Part shown: positions 19,641 to 31,422 of the stretch, one piece after another | Position numbering within the stretch: the first letter of the stretch is position 1 | Layout: every line of letters begins with the position of its first letter | From: Dacryopinax spathularia | Lineage: Eukaryota; Basidiomycota; Dacrymycetes; Dacrymycetales; Dacrymycetaceae | Length of the DNA stretch: 64,000 nucleotides | NCBI GenBank assembly: GCA_037974965.1 | Contig: JBBPFI010000002.1 | Coordinates: 744,001 to 808,000, forward strand | Direction: 5' to 3' | Translations under genes and position numbers: made by a program | Notes under the pieces: generated by a model | Told to the model about the DNA's origin: nothing | The model's database searches: none | The model's input: only the letters and a program-made list of their open reading frames with translations

Positions 19641-21894
19641 ATGGCGGGCAAGAACACGCACGTGGAGATCACTGACGACTTGGACGACCTGGACGACATC
19701 CTGGACGACTTTACACCCTCTCACCCTCCTGGTCCTGCTCCTGCTCGTCCTGCTCCTGGTCCTGCTCCTCCTACCGCATCAACACGCGCTAATGGACCCT
19801 CCTCCTCCACTGAGCGCAGCACCTCCGGCCAACTACCTCCTTCTCGGCCCGCCCCTCCTCCTCCCCCGCCTGGTTTAGCCGGAGCAGGAGAAGATGACAT
19901 CCTAGCCCAGCTCATGCGCGCTATGGCCGACACTGGGAATGGGATCCCGGAAGGAGGGGACGTGCCCCTTACTGCGGAAGAGCAGAAAGAGCTGGAGAGG
20001 TTGACGGCTATGTTTGCCCGTCTTGGGCCGGATGGTGAGGGGGAGCTGGGGGCGCTGTTGGACCGGATGGGCGGGGAGGAGGATGTTGAGGCCGACGAGG
20101 TGGGTGCTCTTCCTCTTTCTCTTCCTCTCCTCTTCTCCTCTCCTATCCTCTCTGCGCTCTCTTACTCCGATTGTCCTACCCCTTCCTGCTCGCCTTGACC
20201 AGTCCGTATTGGACGATGACCTCCCGGGGTTTGGAGGAATGCAGCTGACACGAATCCTGATATGCACAGGACCCGCAAACAGTCGAGCAAACCCAAAAAG
20301 AGCTCGAGAAGCTTCTTAGCGAAGTAAACCTTGAGGAAGACGGCCTTGACCCGGACGACCTCATAAGACAGTTCCAGGCCGCTGCCGGCGCAGTCGGTGC
20401 GGCTGGGCAGTTGGCTGAGGGGCAGGATGGTGCGCATACATCGTCTTTTCCTGCGCTGGGCTTGGTGAACTAAAGAGCGGGGATGTAGATTTGTCGTTGG
20501 GTGCTAATGGTGCTTCGGCGAAGGGCGGGAAGGAGAAGGGGAAGGGGAAGGAAGTGGAGGGGAAGCCGAAGGCGGACGAGCCGCCTCCGAGTTCTACTAC
20601 CGCACTAGTAACGGAGAGCATCGTCGCTTCCTCCCCCGGCGACTCAACATCAACAACAGTCACGTCCATCGAAACATCCACCACCGCCACCACCCCAGTC
20701 CCAGCACCAACACCCCCTCCCCACCCCACCCCCACCGCCTCCCCCCAACCCCGCATCGGCCGCCCCCTCCCCCCCAGCTACACCCCCCCACCGCCCCCCA
20801 AACCCGCCCCCAAACCAACCTTCAACAACACCAACAGCTTCCCATTCGGCCCTCTTCCCCCCATGCCCATGCCCATGCCTTCTACCCGACCCCCAGCAGG
20901 GCCACCGCCCCCGCCGCGGACGCAGTCGTTCCAGTCGGCGTTGGATGCGACTCTTGATAGGCTGCATTCTTCTGCGGAGGGGGCGTCTGCTTCTTCTTCT
21001 TCTTCGGCTGACCCGCTGGGGTTGGGGATGGGGGCGGGGGTGGACGATAAGGAGATTGAGGCGTTGCTCGCCGGCTTAGGCGGGGCAGGCGGGCTCGGTG
21101 GGATGGGCGGGATGGGCGGCGGTATGGGAGCCGGGCGAAGCGGCCAAGGACGAGGAGCAGGAGGAGCAGGAGGAGCAGGGGAAGGCGACGTAGGCCGGAT
21201 GCTGGATGGACTCCTGAAGACGTTGATGAGCAAGAGTGTGTTGGAGGAGCCGCTGGCTGAGTTGGCTGATCGGGTGGGTTCATCCTTCCTCTCCTCTCCC
21301 TCTCCTCTTCTCTCTCCTCTCGCTTCTCCTCCCCCCTCTGCCCCCCGCAACTCTCCTCCTTCTCCTCCTACTCCCTACCCTCTCCCCCCCCTCCCCCCCC
21401 TCTCCAGCCGTTCGAAGAAGACCCCTGCTAACCTCCCCCCCCCCCAAGTACCCCCAATACCTCTCCACCCACCCCTCCCTCCCCGCAAGCGAAAAACAAG
21501 CCTACGAGCGCCAGCTCGCCGCTGTCCGCGAGCTTCTGGCGGTGTTCAGGGCGGAGGGGTATAAGGATGGCGCGCCCGAGTGGAGCGTGAGGGTTGTTGA
21601 GGGTATTAATAAGGTTCGTCGCATCCCATCCCGTCCCATCCCCTTTCCAGCATGACCTCTTCTCCTTTTCCCTACATGCGCTCTCTCGTGTTCCCCTCCT
21701 TCTGCTCTCCGCAACCTCCCCATTTTCCCGCCTGAGATGTTGCGATGTCACAGCTGGAGCTGACAGCGCCGCAGCTCCAAGAACTTGGAAACCCGCCAAA
21801 AGAGGTAATGGGGGACGATATACCCGATCTGGGCGCACTAGGCTTAGGAGGCTTAGGAGGTTTGGGAGGTGGGGAAGGGTGTGTTGTTGTCTGA
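19641..21894 (+). CDS. PEX19: Peroxisomal membrane-protein chaperone Pex19
   Basis: Pex19 binds newly made peroxisomal membrane proteins and docks on Pex3. Exon 1 (19641-20099) starts with the acidic Pex3-binding region (DDLDDLDDILDDF). The last exons are secure: intron 21274-21448 joins ELADR to YPQYLSTHPSLP, intron 21614-21753 joins EGINK to LELTAPQLQELGNPPKEV, and the protein ends in CVVV, a CaaX farnesylation box typical of Pex19. Intron 20100-20269 joins ADE to DPQTVEQTQKELEKLL. The join near 20,390-20,480 is unclear: no standard GT..AG pair keeps frame without a weak donor, so the middle exon boundary, or one base of sequence, is in doubt. The middle is unusually long and Pro/Gly-rich. 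Confidence 0.9.
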
Positions 21895-22390
21895 TAATTT
21901 ACCGCTCTTGTCTAGGTTTCGAGATCTACAATATGGGACGAACGTCATGGGATCATGTGACATCTTCTGGTGGTTGTTCGGGCGCTTGCTATTCGCACCC
22001 GCCGTTTCTCGGCACCGGGGCACTCAAGGACAGCAGCCCTCTGTGGAGGGCTCACACACAAGACAAGCAAGCATGGCTGGCGCCTCTGGCACCGAGGTCC
22101 GAAACCACAAATTGTTCGTATTTGAATGACTAACTATCCTTGCTAACAGAAAATCTGGTTTCGAAGAAAAGGCATAAGGCCGATGCGGGCAGGTTGGAAG
22201 CTAACGATACAGGAATTTCACGCGGTCAAAATTGCGGCAAATTAGGTTCAGAAAGGAAGGAAGGTAAGGTCTTGTTCGGTTGCGATCACGAACTTCAAAG
22301 AAAGCGAGTTAAGAGTCCGAGACACTTTGGCGTCCGCTCGGGGTATCAAGCCCGCTATACGAGCCATTTAGTTCAAGGTTGTGTAGGTGA

Positions 22391-23018
22391 TCACAAGCCG
22401 AGCGTAGCGAGCGTCAAACCCAGCGCGAGCGAGTTCAAGATCCCCGCCACGTCCACCAACAGCTGCGCGACGAAGTTCAACACGCCGGAAAGGAGCGTCT
22501 CAAGCCCCAACAAAACCTGGTTGATCGCTGGGTCCAGCCCGGGGAGCAGCGCACCAAGCCCAGGGACGCCGAGCAGCCCGTCGAGCGCTTCGGCCACGTC
22601 TGTCAGGAGACCCGCGATGAGCTGCGCGATCTGGGTGTCGAATGCCGTTTGCCTTGCTTCGACTGCCACGGAACGCTTGCCGCTCGTGCTGCCTGCGAGG
22701 GATCCAAGCGAGCCCGCGGCGGTGTTGAACGCGTTGATTATGTCGGTTATGTACGGCGCTGCGTCGTTCGCGGTTGCCGTGGATGGGTCGAGCGATTCTG
22801 CATCAGCGTATCAGCAACGGGAAGAGAGGCTATAATGGGGAGCAGAGGGACGCACTGAGGGAGCTGACGGCGGGCTCGACTGAGCTCTGCAGTGTATCGA
22901 CGATCGAGGTGATTTGGGAGTCTTCGTCCTGCCGCTTGGTCACTGCTGGGGAGGCGAGGACGAAGCTGCCCAGAGCGAGGAAGGCCGTGAGGAAGACGAA
23001 GAGGCGGGTGAACTGCAT
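22391..23018 (-). CDS. Small secreted hydrophobic protein (189 aa)
   Basis: Exons 23018-22856 and 22797-22391. A clear signal peptide (MQFTRLFVFLTAFLALG, then cleavage near ASPA) is followed by a KR site, a polar stretch and a long low-polarity C-terminal half of repeated Leu/Val/Gly/Ala helices (LLGVPGLGALLPGLDP, LLSGVLNFVAQLLVDVAG). There are no cysteines in the mature part except where the KR motifs occur (SGKRS), so it is not a hydrophobin. It may be a surface-active or cell-wall associated protein; function unknown. Promoter DNA between 23,019 and 23,120 contains a TATATA-like stretch at 23,119-23,125. Confidence 0.72.
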
Positions 23019-24508
23019 TGCGAGTGTTGCGAGTTGGGTATGGAGGGGTTGTGCTGAAGGTGAGGAGCTGGACTTGGTTGTTGCTGATGATGATGCTGAA
23101 CCCGTCAGACAGTGCTCTTTATATATCTTTCGGACGGCCTATTGCGGCGACCTCTTCCTCCTTGAGCTCCACCAAAGGAGAGGAGAGACTCTCGGCGTCA
23201 TCAACTCGCTCACGGAGACGTCACTCGGAGATTTGGAAGGTCGGAAGGTCGAGCGTATTCCTATGGCCTTCCCGGGGGTAATCTGCATGCGCACACAGCA
23301 TGAAGTGCGGAGCTCGAGAAAGGACGGTTGGAACATTAGCATGGCGCGCAACATGCCCTAACCCCCAGACGTCGCCATTCAACGGCATCGGGCCGCCGAT
23401 CGGCGCAATCGACGGCAGCGCCGCTCCACCATTCTGTAGCGAGAAGATGGAGGGCACCAAACACGAGGATACTCTGCGGTACCGAGGAACACTGTCGAGT
23501 TGGGAAAGAAGGCGGGCTCGGTGGTTGATCGACCAGGAAGTCATCCCGCCGTTCCCTCCCTGCTCGACAAGCGAATTGCATACGAATTGAATCACATTCG
23601 CGATCAGAAGCAGTCTCAACTGGGTATGACAGCGGCAGGAAGAAGATGGGAGAGAAGCTCTTGATTTGAACAGCCAAAAGTGAAGAAAAGCTGAGTAGCA
23701 CCGATCTTCGATGCTGTGTGACCCATAGGAATTCGCATAGCAACCCTTTAATGAAGTGACGTCTAGGGATAGAGAAGCAAGGGTCAGCACCGCCGTCGTG
23801 GAGACCAGGGCATCGCCAAATTAACCGGGGAAGTATGGCGAGCATGTGAAGGCCAACATGATGCGGGGACCAGCATGTTGTGGTCGCGCCAACAAGGCAC
23901 CGAAGCACGTTGTGCACAGACCCTCTTTGGGACCAAGATGCTCCCGCGGACTTCTGTCTGTACTGTATGTCTAATTCAGTTTCCGTTGGGGCCTCTTTAG
24001 AACAGTTGGAGCACCGTCCCGCCGGCGTGCATGAGTGACCCGCGTAATGCCTTGCGTCAACGTGATGTGAGAGGGATGTCATCTACTATGTGTGCGGAAA
24101 AGACCGAGCTGAAAGAACAGAAACAATGGGAAAACTGATGACCGTTGTCTTGGTTTCCTTATTCGCTTCCGGCGCGTTGCCCTTAGGCAGGCTTCCCCTA
24201 GTGACCTGATTGAAGAGGTGACAGGCAGGGCGACGCAGTTAGAAGAGCGATCGTTGCTTCCCAGGTGTGAACACCATAGCACTGAGCTCGCGTCAAGTCT
24301 TCATGGATCACGGCGGCCGCTTATAAGTGGTAGACGTCCGTGCGGCGGCTATTCTGCACCACGAATATCCGCCAGTTCAGTCAAGTGTGCTTGTTTACAT
24401 TAGTTAATGTTTACAGAATCGCCGCGGTCACGACATGGAGAACTATGAAGGAGACGCTCTTAGCGTAAGGAGGGCAAAGAGAGAAAGGGTATACGTATGT
24501 AAGTACGA
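23019..24508. other. Intergenic
   Basis: No gene is supported. A TATATAT element (23,119-23,125) fits the promoter of the secreted-protein gene. Open stretches at 23,221-24,082 (minus) lack motifs. Confidence 0.45.
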
Positions 24509-27500
24509 TTATTCCTGCGACGCCATCGCTTCGCGACATGCGTCCATAAGAAATCCGTAGAACAGATCCTTACTCGCTTGCTGGATGCGGGCGTGAGCTG
24601 CTTGCACGAAGGAAACCATCCTGGGAGGAATGAATTAGCGCGCGGTAGTATTTCATGATGCACATGGGACGTACTCGATGTCACCGTAAATGAGCCGGCC
24701 TTCACATCGAATCTTCGGTGCCGATGAAGGCCACTGCACCAATGTGTCTGCGTCGATGCAGAATACCAGCTCCACTCTCGACTCTTGCAGCACCATCGTA
24801 ACAGCAATTAGGAATTCCGCGGAAGATATGGATTTGGGCGGGAAGAGGTCCAGCGGATACTTCTGATTCAGCAGGCGGATTTCGCGAAGTAGGTGCATCG
24901 CTGCCGTCCAAGCTCCACTTACTGCCTGAATGACCTAGCCATGCGTCAGTAAGTATCGTCTTTGAGTCCTATTGCTCTTACATCATGCAGATCCTCGACC
25001 GGCTGCGTTTGTAAAGCAGCTTCCATGAGCCGGAAGAGGCCCTCGCTTGCCAGCTTACCCAGGCCGTTCTCGTCCTTCGGCCCGGCCAACAGCCGCAATG
25101 AGTTAGCACCGACAATGTTTTGCCCTGGTCGCCAGGTAACTTGGATTCTCGAATCGTACACGAGCACAACATCCGGCTTCAGCTGCTGAGGCTTCCATAA
25201 GTGCATGCGTTGCAGGGATTCATAGTCCTCTGCGGAAGGACATCAATAATGCGCGAAGGGCGAGGGGAGAAAGCCCAACCTTTGAGCCGGAAGACTTCCG
25301 AGCGGGTACAGCTACGAAGCATCTGGCAGTGCTGCTCTGCCTTTGCAATGATAGACAGCTGCTGCTTGCGCTGATCTTCGATGTCCGCGATCTTGGCGTC
25401 GAGGCGTTCGGTTTTCGTCACAACCTCGGCGATGTCGTTACGGAAGCCATCAATTTGGGTGCTGAGATATGTTAGCATGGGGGACCACTTCATCCAGATG
25501 GACTCACTTCTGCTCGGCGATTCCTTCGCGAAGTTCTTGTAGTTGTTCTGGGTTGTCGCCTTGTAACTCTTGGATGTTGCGTCGCTCCGTAGCCAGCTCC
25601 TCAGCGAGTGCTTGATGGCGAGCTCGGAGTTCCGGCAGAGACCTATTCAACTGTGATAGGGTATTCTGGACGAACTCGTAATCCTAGACAAGCAGTTAAC
25701 CACGAAGCGGAAAAGCAAGCTCGGAACGTACGCTTTGTAGCCTTGTCAGATTCTCGGTAACCGTGTTCTGCAGGTCTTCCACCAGTCCACGCCTCCATTG
25801 GTACCATTTCTCCTTGGCGCAAAGACGGGCGTGAGCTTTCATGATCTTAAGCTGACCTTCCATAAGCGGTCGCTCCTCTTCGTTTGCTATCAGATACTCC
25901 CTGAAGAGCAGCGGGTTGCTCTTTTCGACCTGCTCGTCGAAGTTATGGACCGTCTCTTGGCTCGTTGTGATGTTTTTCCGCAGTTCTTGACATGCCCAGA
26001 TATACATCTCCAGCTGCGGAATGCCCACGGCGGTGGCGGCGGCATACTCTGCCAGCGGACGGTGTGCACTTCTCGAGTCGAACCCTTCATCTCGAACAGA
26101 ACCGAGCACGCCCGGTCCGACTGTTGACCGTCGCTTGACAGCAAGGCCATCCATGAAAGTCACGCCCGTCATCTCCAGGAACTCGTTAATGGAGAGTTGT
26201 CGGACCGGGAGCTCCTATTGAGAGGTGTCAGCAAGATGCACTTATTAAATCGCCCAATGAACTCACATCACGCTGTTCATCGCGATCGTCCATCTCCACA
26301 TGATCTGGCTGGCTCTGCGATGGAGGCATAGGAGCCAATGGGACACTAGCCAACGGTGCCCTGCCAGTGGACTTGGGACTCGTACTCGGCTCTTCCGAGG
26401 AAGTGGCTTCCTCTTCATGCAGGGCAGGCAGCATCACTCTACGCGGGGAGCGCAAGGCGGGCGATCTCAAAGGCGACTCCAGCCGCACACGGCTCGGACT
26501 GCCCAGCTTGGACGGTGTCATTCGCAGCACGCGGCCTGGAGATTGACGAAGTGGTGATGGGAAGATTTTGCTAGGCGTCAATGCCGGTGGAATGGCTCGG
26601 AGCATGGCGCTAGGTGAGCTGCCAACTGCTTGCCTCTTCGTCGGAGTCATGTCCTCATCTGACGATGAGGGCCGCTTGAGGGGTGAGGCAGCTTTCGCGG
26701 GGGAAAACTGACGCGCAGTCTTGGTCGGAGAAATGACCATCACTGAAGGAGGTTCTGCCTGGTCTTCCTCAGAGATGGAAGAATCGGATGGTTGGCGGTC
26801 GTCCTCGCCATCTCTTGACTGAGAGATCTGTGCCTGTTCGAGTTCGGATATGCGCGACATCATTGTCGACAGATTGACAGTTCGGTCAGCATCGTTGGCA
26901 TCTTCAGGTTCGCCTTCGTCGGTCTCGGAATCGTCTTCGTCGATATCCATGTTCGACCCTTGCGAGGCAAGTGACATCCTAGCCGCTGACGATCGGGTTT
27001 GGATAATCTTGCCCGTCACCATGTCGTCGTCGTCCAGGCTCATGGCGCTACCGGTGGTCATCACAGACGCTCGCCGAATAGCCTGTATGCGGCCTGTTGC
27101 ATCGATAAGCTCCATGTCTTCATCCTCGTCGGTCGAGTCGTCGTTGACGCCGTTCGTCACGGACTCCAGCGCAGCCCATGCCTTATCCCGGGCAGTTGGC
27201 TCACTGGCCCGCCGGCTCTTCGGGTTTGCAGCCGGTACGTTCTTGCCCAAGGGGAAAAGGAATTCGCTCCCGGCGCTGGACTTGCTTGAGGCAGTATGTT
27301 CAGCGGTATCGTCGTGTGCGAGTTGTTGTACTCTCCCGAACGCGGTAGTAACGTCCATGTCGACTTCGCTGGTAACGCTCCCTGCCAAGGAGGGTCGACG
27401 GGCGGGGCTAACAGGACCGATTTCTGGAGGTTGGTTGAGGGATGCGTTCGTAAGATCTTCGTCGATATCCATAGAGGAGTCATCTTCATCCTCATCCTGT

Positions 27501-28262
27501 GCTGCATGGCCCAGGAGAGCTCCGGCATTGGCTATGCTGGATCTCCGTCGGGGAGCGGTCGAAGGTCCGGCGGCCGCAGCATCATCTTCAGGGGACTTTT
27601 CAGCAACACCAAAGGAGACCCCTTTGACGGGAGAAGGCGTAGGTGACGAAGAGGAATCGTTCGTTGATCCGGAGCCGGGAGACGACGGAGTGGAAGGTGC
27701 GGGGGATGATGACTCCGGTTTCGGCGCGTCTTTGGGAAACAGCCTAAATGGAGTCAGAACGCGAATGATACAGTCGAAAGGGTTCTCTCGTACCGCACAT
27801 GGGCATGGGATGCGAAGCTAACTCTTCTCGCGAGACTCTTTCTTCGGTCCTCCGTTGTGGTGGACTCGAAGTTCATGACTGTCGTAAAGTCGTTCGAGTC
27901 TGCTGCAGGCAAGGGAGCTGTCGCTGCAGAGAGCGTGAAGTCGGTCGTCTGGTCTTCAGTGTCCCTTCTGCGGAGGATGGACTTGCGGGGCACCTGTTTG
28001 AAGCATCAACAAGAACTTCTGACTCATTGGACAAGTTCAGACGCACCGCGCTTCTCCGCTTCTTCTTCCCTGGACTGAGCTCGGCCGGTACATTGGGCTT
28101 GATGACAAGTTCCTTGAACGGGATACCGGCCGTTTCCGCAGCCTCAGCTCCTCCCATACTCTGGTGTCGCTTTGCTTTCGTCTTGAGGTTCTCCTTATCT
28201 TTGCCTTCTGGTGGGGGAAAGGACTTCCGCGTTGAGGACCGCGTCTCGCGCTTCGTAGCCAT
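24509..28262 (-). CDS. SPC7: Spc7/KNL1 outer-kinetochore scaffold (1117 aa)
   Basis: Nine exons join in frame: 28262-28047, 27993-27794, 27743-26267, 26214-25732, 25683-25508, 25461-25280, 25229-24982, 24934-24675, 24620-24509. The protein links centromere proteins to microtubules and recruits checkpoint kinases and PP1. It has a basic N-terminus, the PP1-binding RRVSFA motif (about residue 130), MELT-like phospho-sites (MDVTTA, MELIDATG), a long disordered acidic middle, then the Spc7 domain (INEFLEMTGVTFMDGL) with coiled coils and a C-terminal RWD-like part (VVLVYDSRIQVTWRPG). Neighbours COQ2 and PEX19 are unrelated in function. Exon joins are each supported by restored family motifs. Confidence 0.93.
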
Positions 28263-28863
28263 CTTCTTCAAGCAGGGCGAGGTAGCCTAGACAGCGAGTA
28301 GAGAGTAAACAAGCAATATGGCCGTGGCCGTCGTCGGAGATGTGTGCGTCGTCGTCGTTGTTCAACAGGTGGTGAGTCCCCTGACCGTCGGGCGACGCGT
28401 CGTGATTTGACTCCGCTGAGGAAACGCGTCTGAAATAAATTACACGTGACCTCGGGGCCAGTTCCCTCCGGCCGGGCGCCTGCAGCCGTGTCCAAAGAAC
28501 GTTGCGGCTCAGCAGCCCGGCCCTAGTGAAGCATTACATATAGCGATCCTAACGAACAGTCTCCCGCAATAATGCTGACTTCACTTGCGCGTAGTACGCT
28601 GGGTCGAGGGATTACGTTCTGTCGTAGAATGGCTCCCATTGAGTCGTCATTCTCTGACAGGCGCGCTAGTCAAGCAATCGGTCTCTGACTCAATAGCGCG
28701 GCGGCCGAGGACAGATGCACTCGTTCTCGTGCAGCAGGTGCTTCTGATCCACAATTCCTCGCAGCCAAGCTCACATGATTACGGAGTGCAATTTTACAAG
28801 CAATATACCAGTCGGACGACAACATGGATCACCTAGAGCCTAGCAGCACGTCACTAGGACGTA
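28263..28863. other. Intergenic
   Basis: Promoter side of SPC7 and 3' flank of the next minus-strand gene. No open frame with features. Confidence 0.45.
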
Positions 28864-29588
28864 TCAGATCCAGAGGATGGAAAGCGTGCGGTAAACAGCA
28901 CGAAGTACAGGTGACTTGGGACCTTTCGTTTGAGGCCTTTTGCTCCGGAAGAGATTCCGAACAGCTTGCTCTTCCTTCCGCTCATTGTCTTTGACAGTGT
29001 TGTCGTTCTGCAGGATATGGTTGACCTGAGCGACGAAGTCTCGTGCTTGTTCTGCACACCGAAACTGAGACGAAACAGTTTCAGTGCCGACATTCCACGA
29101 TAAGGACTGAGAAAGAAACTCACAACAAATAAATACGCCAAGCGGTCACTGTTATGCGGGACGAGCCACATCCCCACTTGGTCGGGTCCTGAAATCCACG
29201 CCCGGTGGGTCACAAACGTGTCGAGGATGTGCGTTCCGGCAGGATCATCCAAGTCGGACACGGCTGCAAGCGAAATGAGCATCGTATTGCGCAAAAGGAC
29301 GTGGTAAGACACACTGATCCTGGATCTCTTGGTCTTCTCCTCGTACTGAACCGTGATACAGCCGCAGCACACGTGCACGAACTCGAAACCGTCCTTCTTC
29401 ATATCGCTTTCCCTTCCCATGTAGACCTTCGCATCGGCGATGACAGGACAAGTCGGACAACCGCGTTCGACAGCTGGCGACGGGGCTACGAGTCCGTTTG
29501 AGCCGAGTCTCGCAGTAGAGAAACCAGCTATAGGCGTACGAGGGCTTATTTCTGGTAGATAGATATCGTCCTCTCGATAGGTCTCCAT
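28864..29588 (-). CDS. Unknown protein with CPTC/CCGC motifs and PTB/PH-like C-terminus (221 aa)
   Basis: Exons 29588-29124 and 29064-28864, phase 0, with good splice signals (GTGAGT, CGTCTCAG). I do not recognise a named family. An early CPTC and a later CCGC pair could bind zinc. The second half alternates strands and ends SDRLAYLFVFRCAEQARDFV plus QVNHIL, a pattern like the last strand and helix of PTB/PH domains; splicing is needed to create it. A basic tail (RSKRPQTKGPK) follows. An upstream open stretch (29,680-29,946) with a CPIC motif might be an extra 5' exon, but I could not place an ATG. Confidence 0.5.
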
Positions 29589-31422
29589 GTTATATAGAGC
29601 AGCACTGGTCGATTTTGCGTTTGCGTCTGAAGACGAAGAGGTCTGGTCGTTCCCAGTCCACCAGCACGGGTAGACGACGCTACATGCAAATGTCTCCGTT
29701 TGCGCTCGCTAGCGTCCTCTTCCCGAGAAGCGACATCGAAGCAGCCGCCGGACTGTCCAACGAGATAGGCAAATCGGACGATGTGGAGCCGCACGGCAGG
29801 AATGCGACGTCCTTCGCGGGCTGAGCACGGTCCGCGGGAGGAACGGCAGCAGGCTGGCAGAGCCACTGCTCAAGTTCGCAGGAACGCGCGTAGGACACGT
29901 TGCAGCGGACACGGCAGATAGGACAGACAAAGCTCGGAAAGTACAACCAAGATATCGCTCACATGAATGAGTCGTCTGCGAGTCATTCCGAAGGGTGATA
30001 TTCCGCCGTTGCCGACATGAGCGAAGTGCATTGAAGGTAGGAATCAGCGATCAAGATCATGCGAAAGAAGTTTCAGAACGCGGGCAGACAAGGACCAAGT
30101 CCATGAGTGGAATCCATCCCAGATTGTTGCCTCGCAGACAAGAGATACACGACCAACCTATATCTCAATAAACGAATGACGATGCAGCGTGCTGCAAACC
30201 GAGATCCTATCGCCTTGTTGCGAGATGGACAGATGTATAGCAGGTGTCGGTCGCCGGCGACTAGACGGATAGACCAAGAACTTCAGCAACATAACCAGTA
30301 CGATAGCACCAGATTTCGACATAGAATTTGATCTTGACAGAAAGCAAGAATAGATCAAACACAGTGAAAAGGAGACGAGAGATGCAGGACAGGCAAATGG
30401 CGTGCCTTTGTATGCACAACACGATATTGCCTCCATCACTTGTGCGGTACTCAGCGGTCAGCAACTGCCTTTTCCTCGCGGGGAAAGATAGCTTGCTCGT
30501 CGAGTATATACTGAAATTGGAAAATCTACATTCCTCTCCTCGAAAGCCGCGTACAAGATGTCATTAGACTATGATCCATGAATGGGTGCGGGTGAAGCAT
30601 TAGTGGGCACTGCAGTCCTTCCAGTACGAGGACCTAGGTACTTAACTTGGTCACCGTGGTGGGGCTATTCACTGCTTTCAGGCAGATCGGTATGTATGCT
30701 GCTGTTTAACATTGATTCATGGAACTAGAAAGTAAGAAACTGGAAACAAGCATAGATGCATAAGCATTTTGAGAGAAGCAGAGGCACGCAGAACGGAATT
30801 GAGAGGTCGTCGCGAGCGGTGCATGAAGTCATCATAAGATCGGACTGGAATCAATGCGGTCGAGAAGCTTCAGTGAGCAGAACATATAACCCAACCAGCT
30901 GTTTCTTGCAAAGGTAGTTAGCCATCACATTGTCAGATGGACGTTTGTGTGGAAATGAGAACACGTCGTGCGTGCTCTTATAATTAGGCACACCCTGGAA
31001 TCGGCTCCAGAGCTGCTTCCCTTATGATCACTCTCAGCTTCATCATGTAGCGCTTACTCTCAGCGTAACATGGTCGTCGTTTTTGGAAGTCGAAGATACA
31101 AGAGCCCACGGAGCACTGTGGGTGCCGTTGGTAGCAGTGCTTAACAGGACTAGCATAGTACGGGGAAAGAGCGAGAGGCAGATTATAAGCTTCTGTTCTA
31201 ACCGGGACAGCGTGCTGGGGATCATCCATATCCCGGCCGGTCCACAGCCTTTCCGCGTATCCCCCTGACTATCCTCCTCTCCCACCTTACCTCAACTCAG
31301 CAAGAGACCTAGCAGCAAGAGAAGCAGTAAGGTAAGTCTTCAATCTCTCTTTTTCATTGAACTTGAACTGACTATTTGTACTCTAGAATCATCCTGACAT
31401 ACCCCACCTCCTTGATCTTTGA
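29589..31422. other. Gene-poor spacer
   Basis: AT content rises between 30,000 and 30,950. No supported gene, no inverted-repeat ends and no tRNA-like structure were seen. Confidence 0.4.

Noticed and set aside
20650-21350. Gly/Trp-rich and Pro-rich minus-strand frames opposite PEX19
   Set aside because: Low-complexity shadows of the Pro/Gly-rich part of PEX19.
29680-29946. Minus-strand stretch with CPIC and further cysteines, zinc-finger-like
   Set aside because: No in-frame ATG and no convincing splice link to the gene at 28,864-29,588; kept only as a possible 5' exon.
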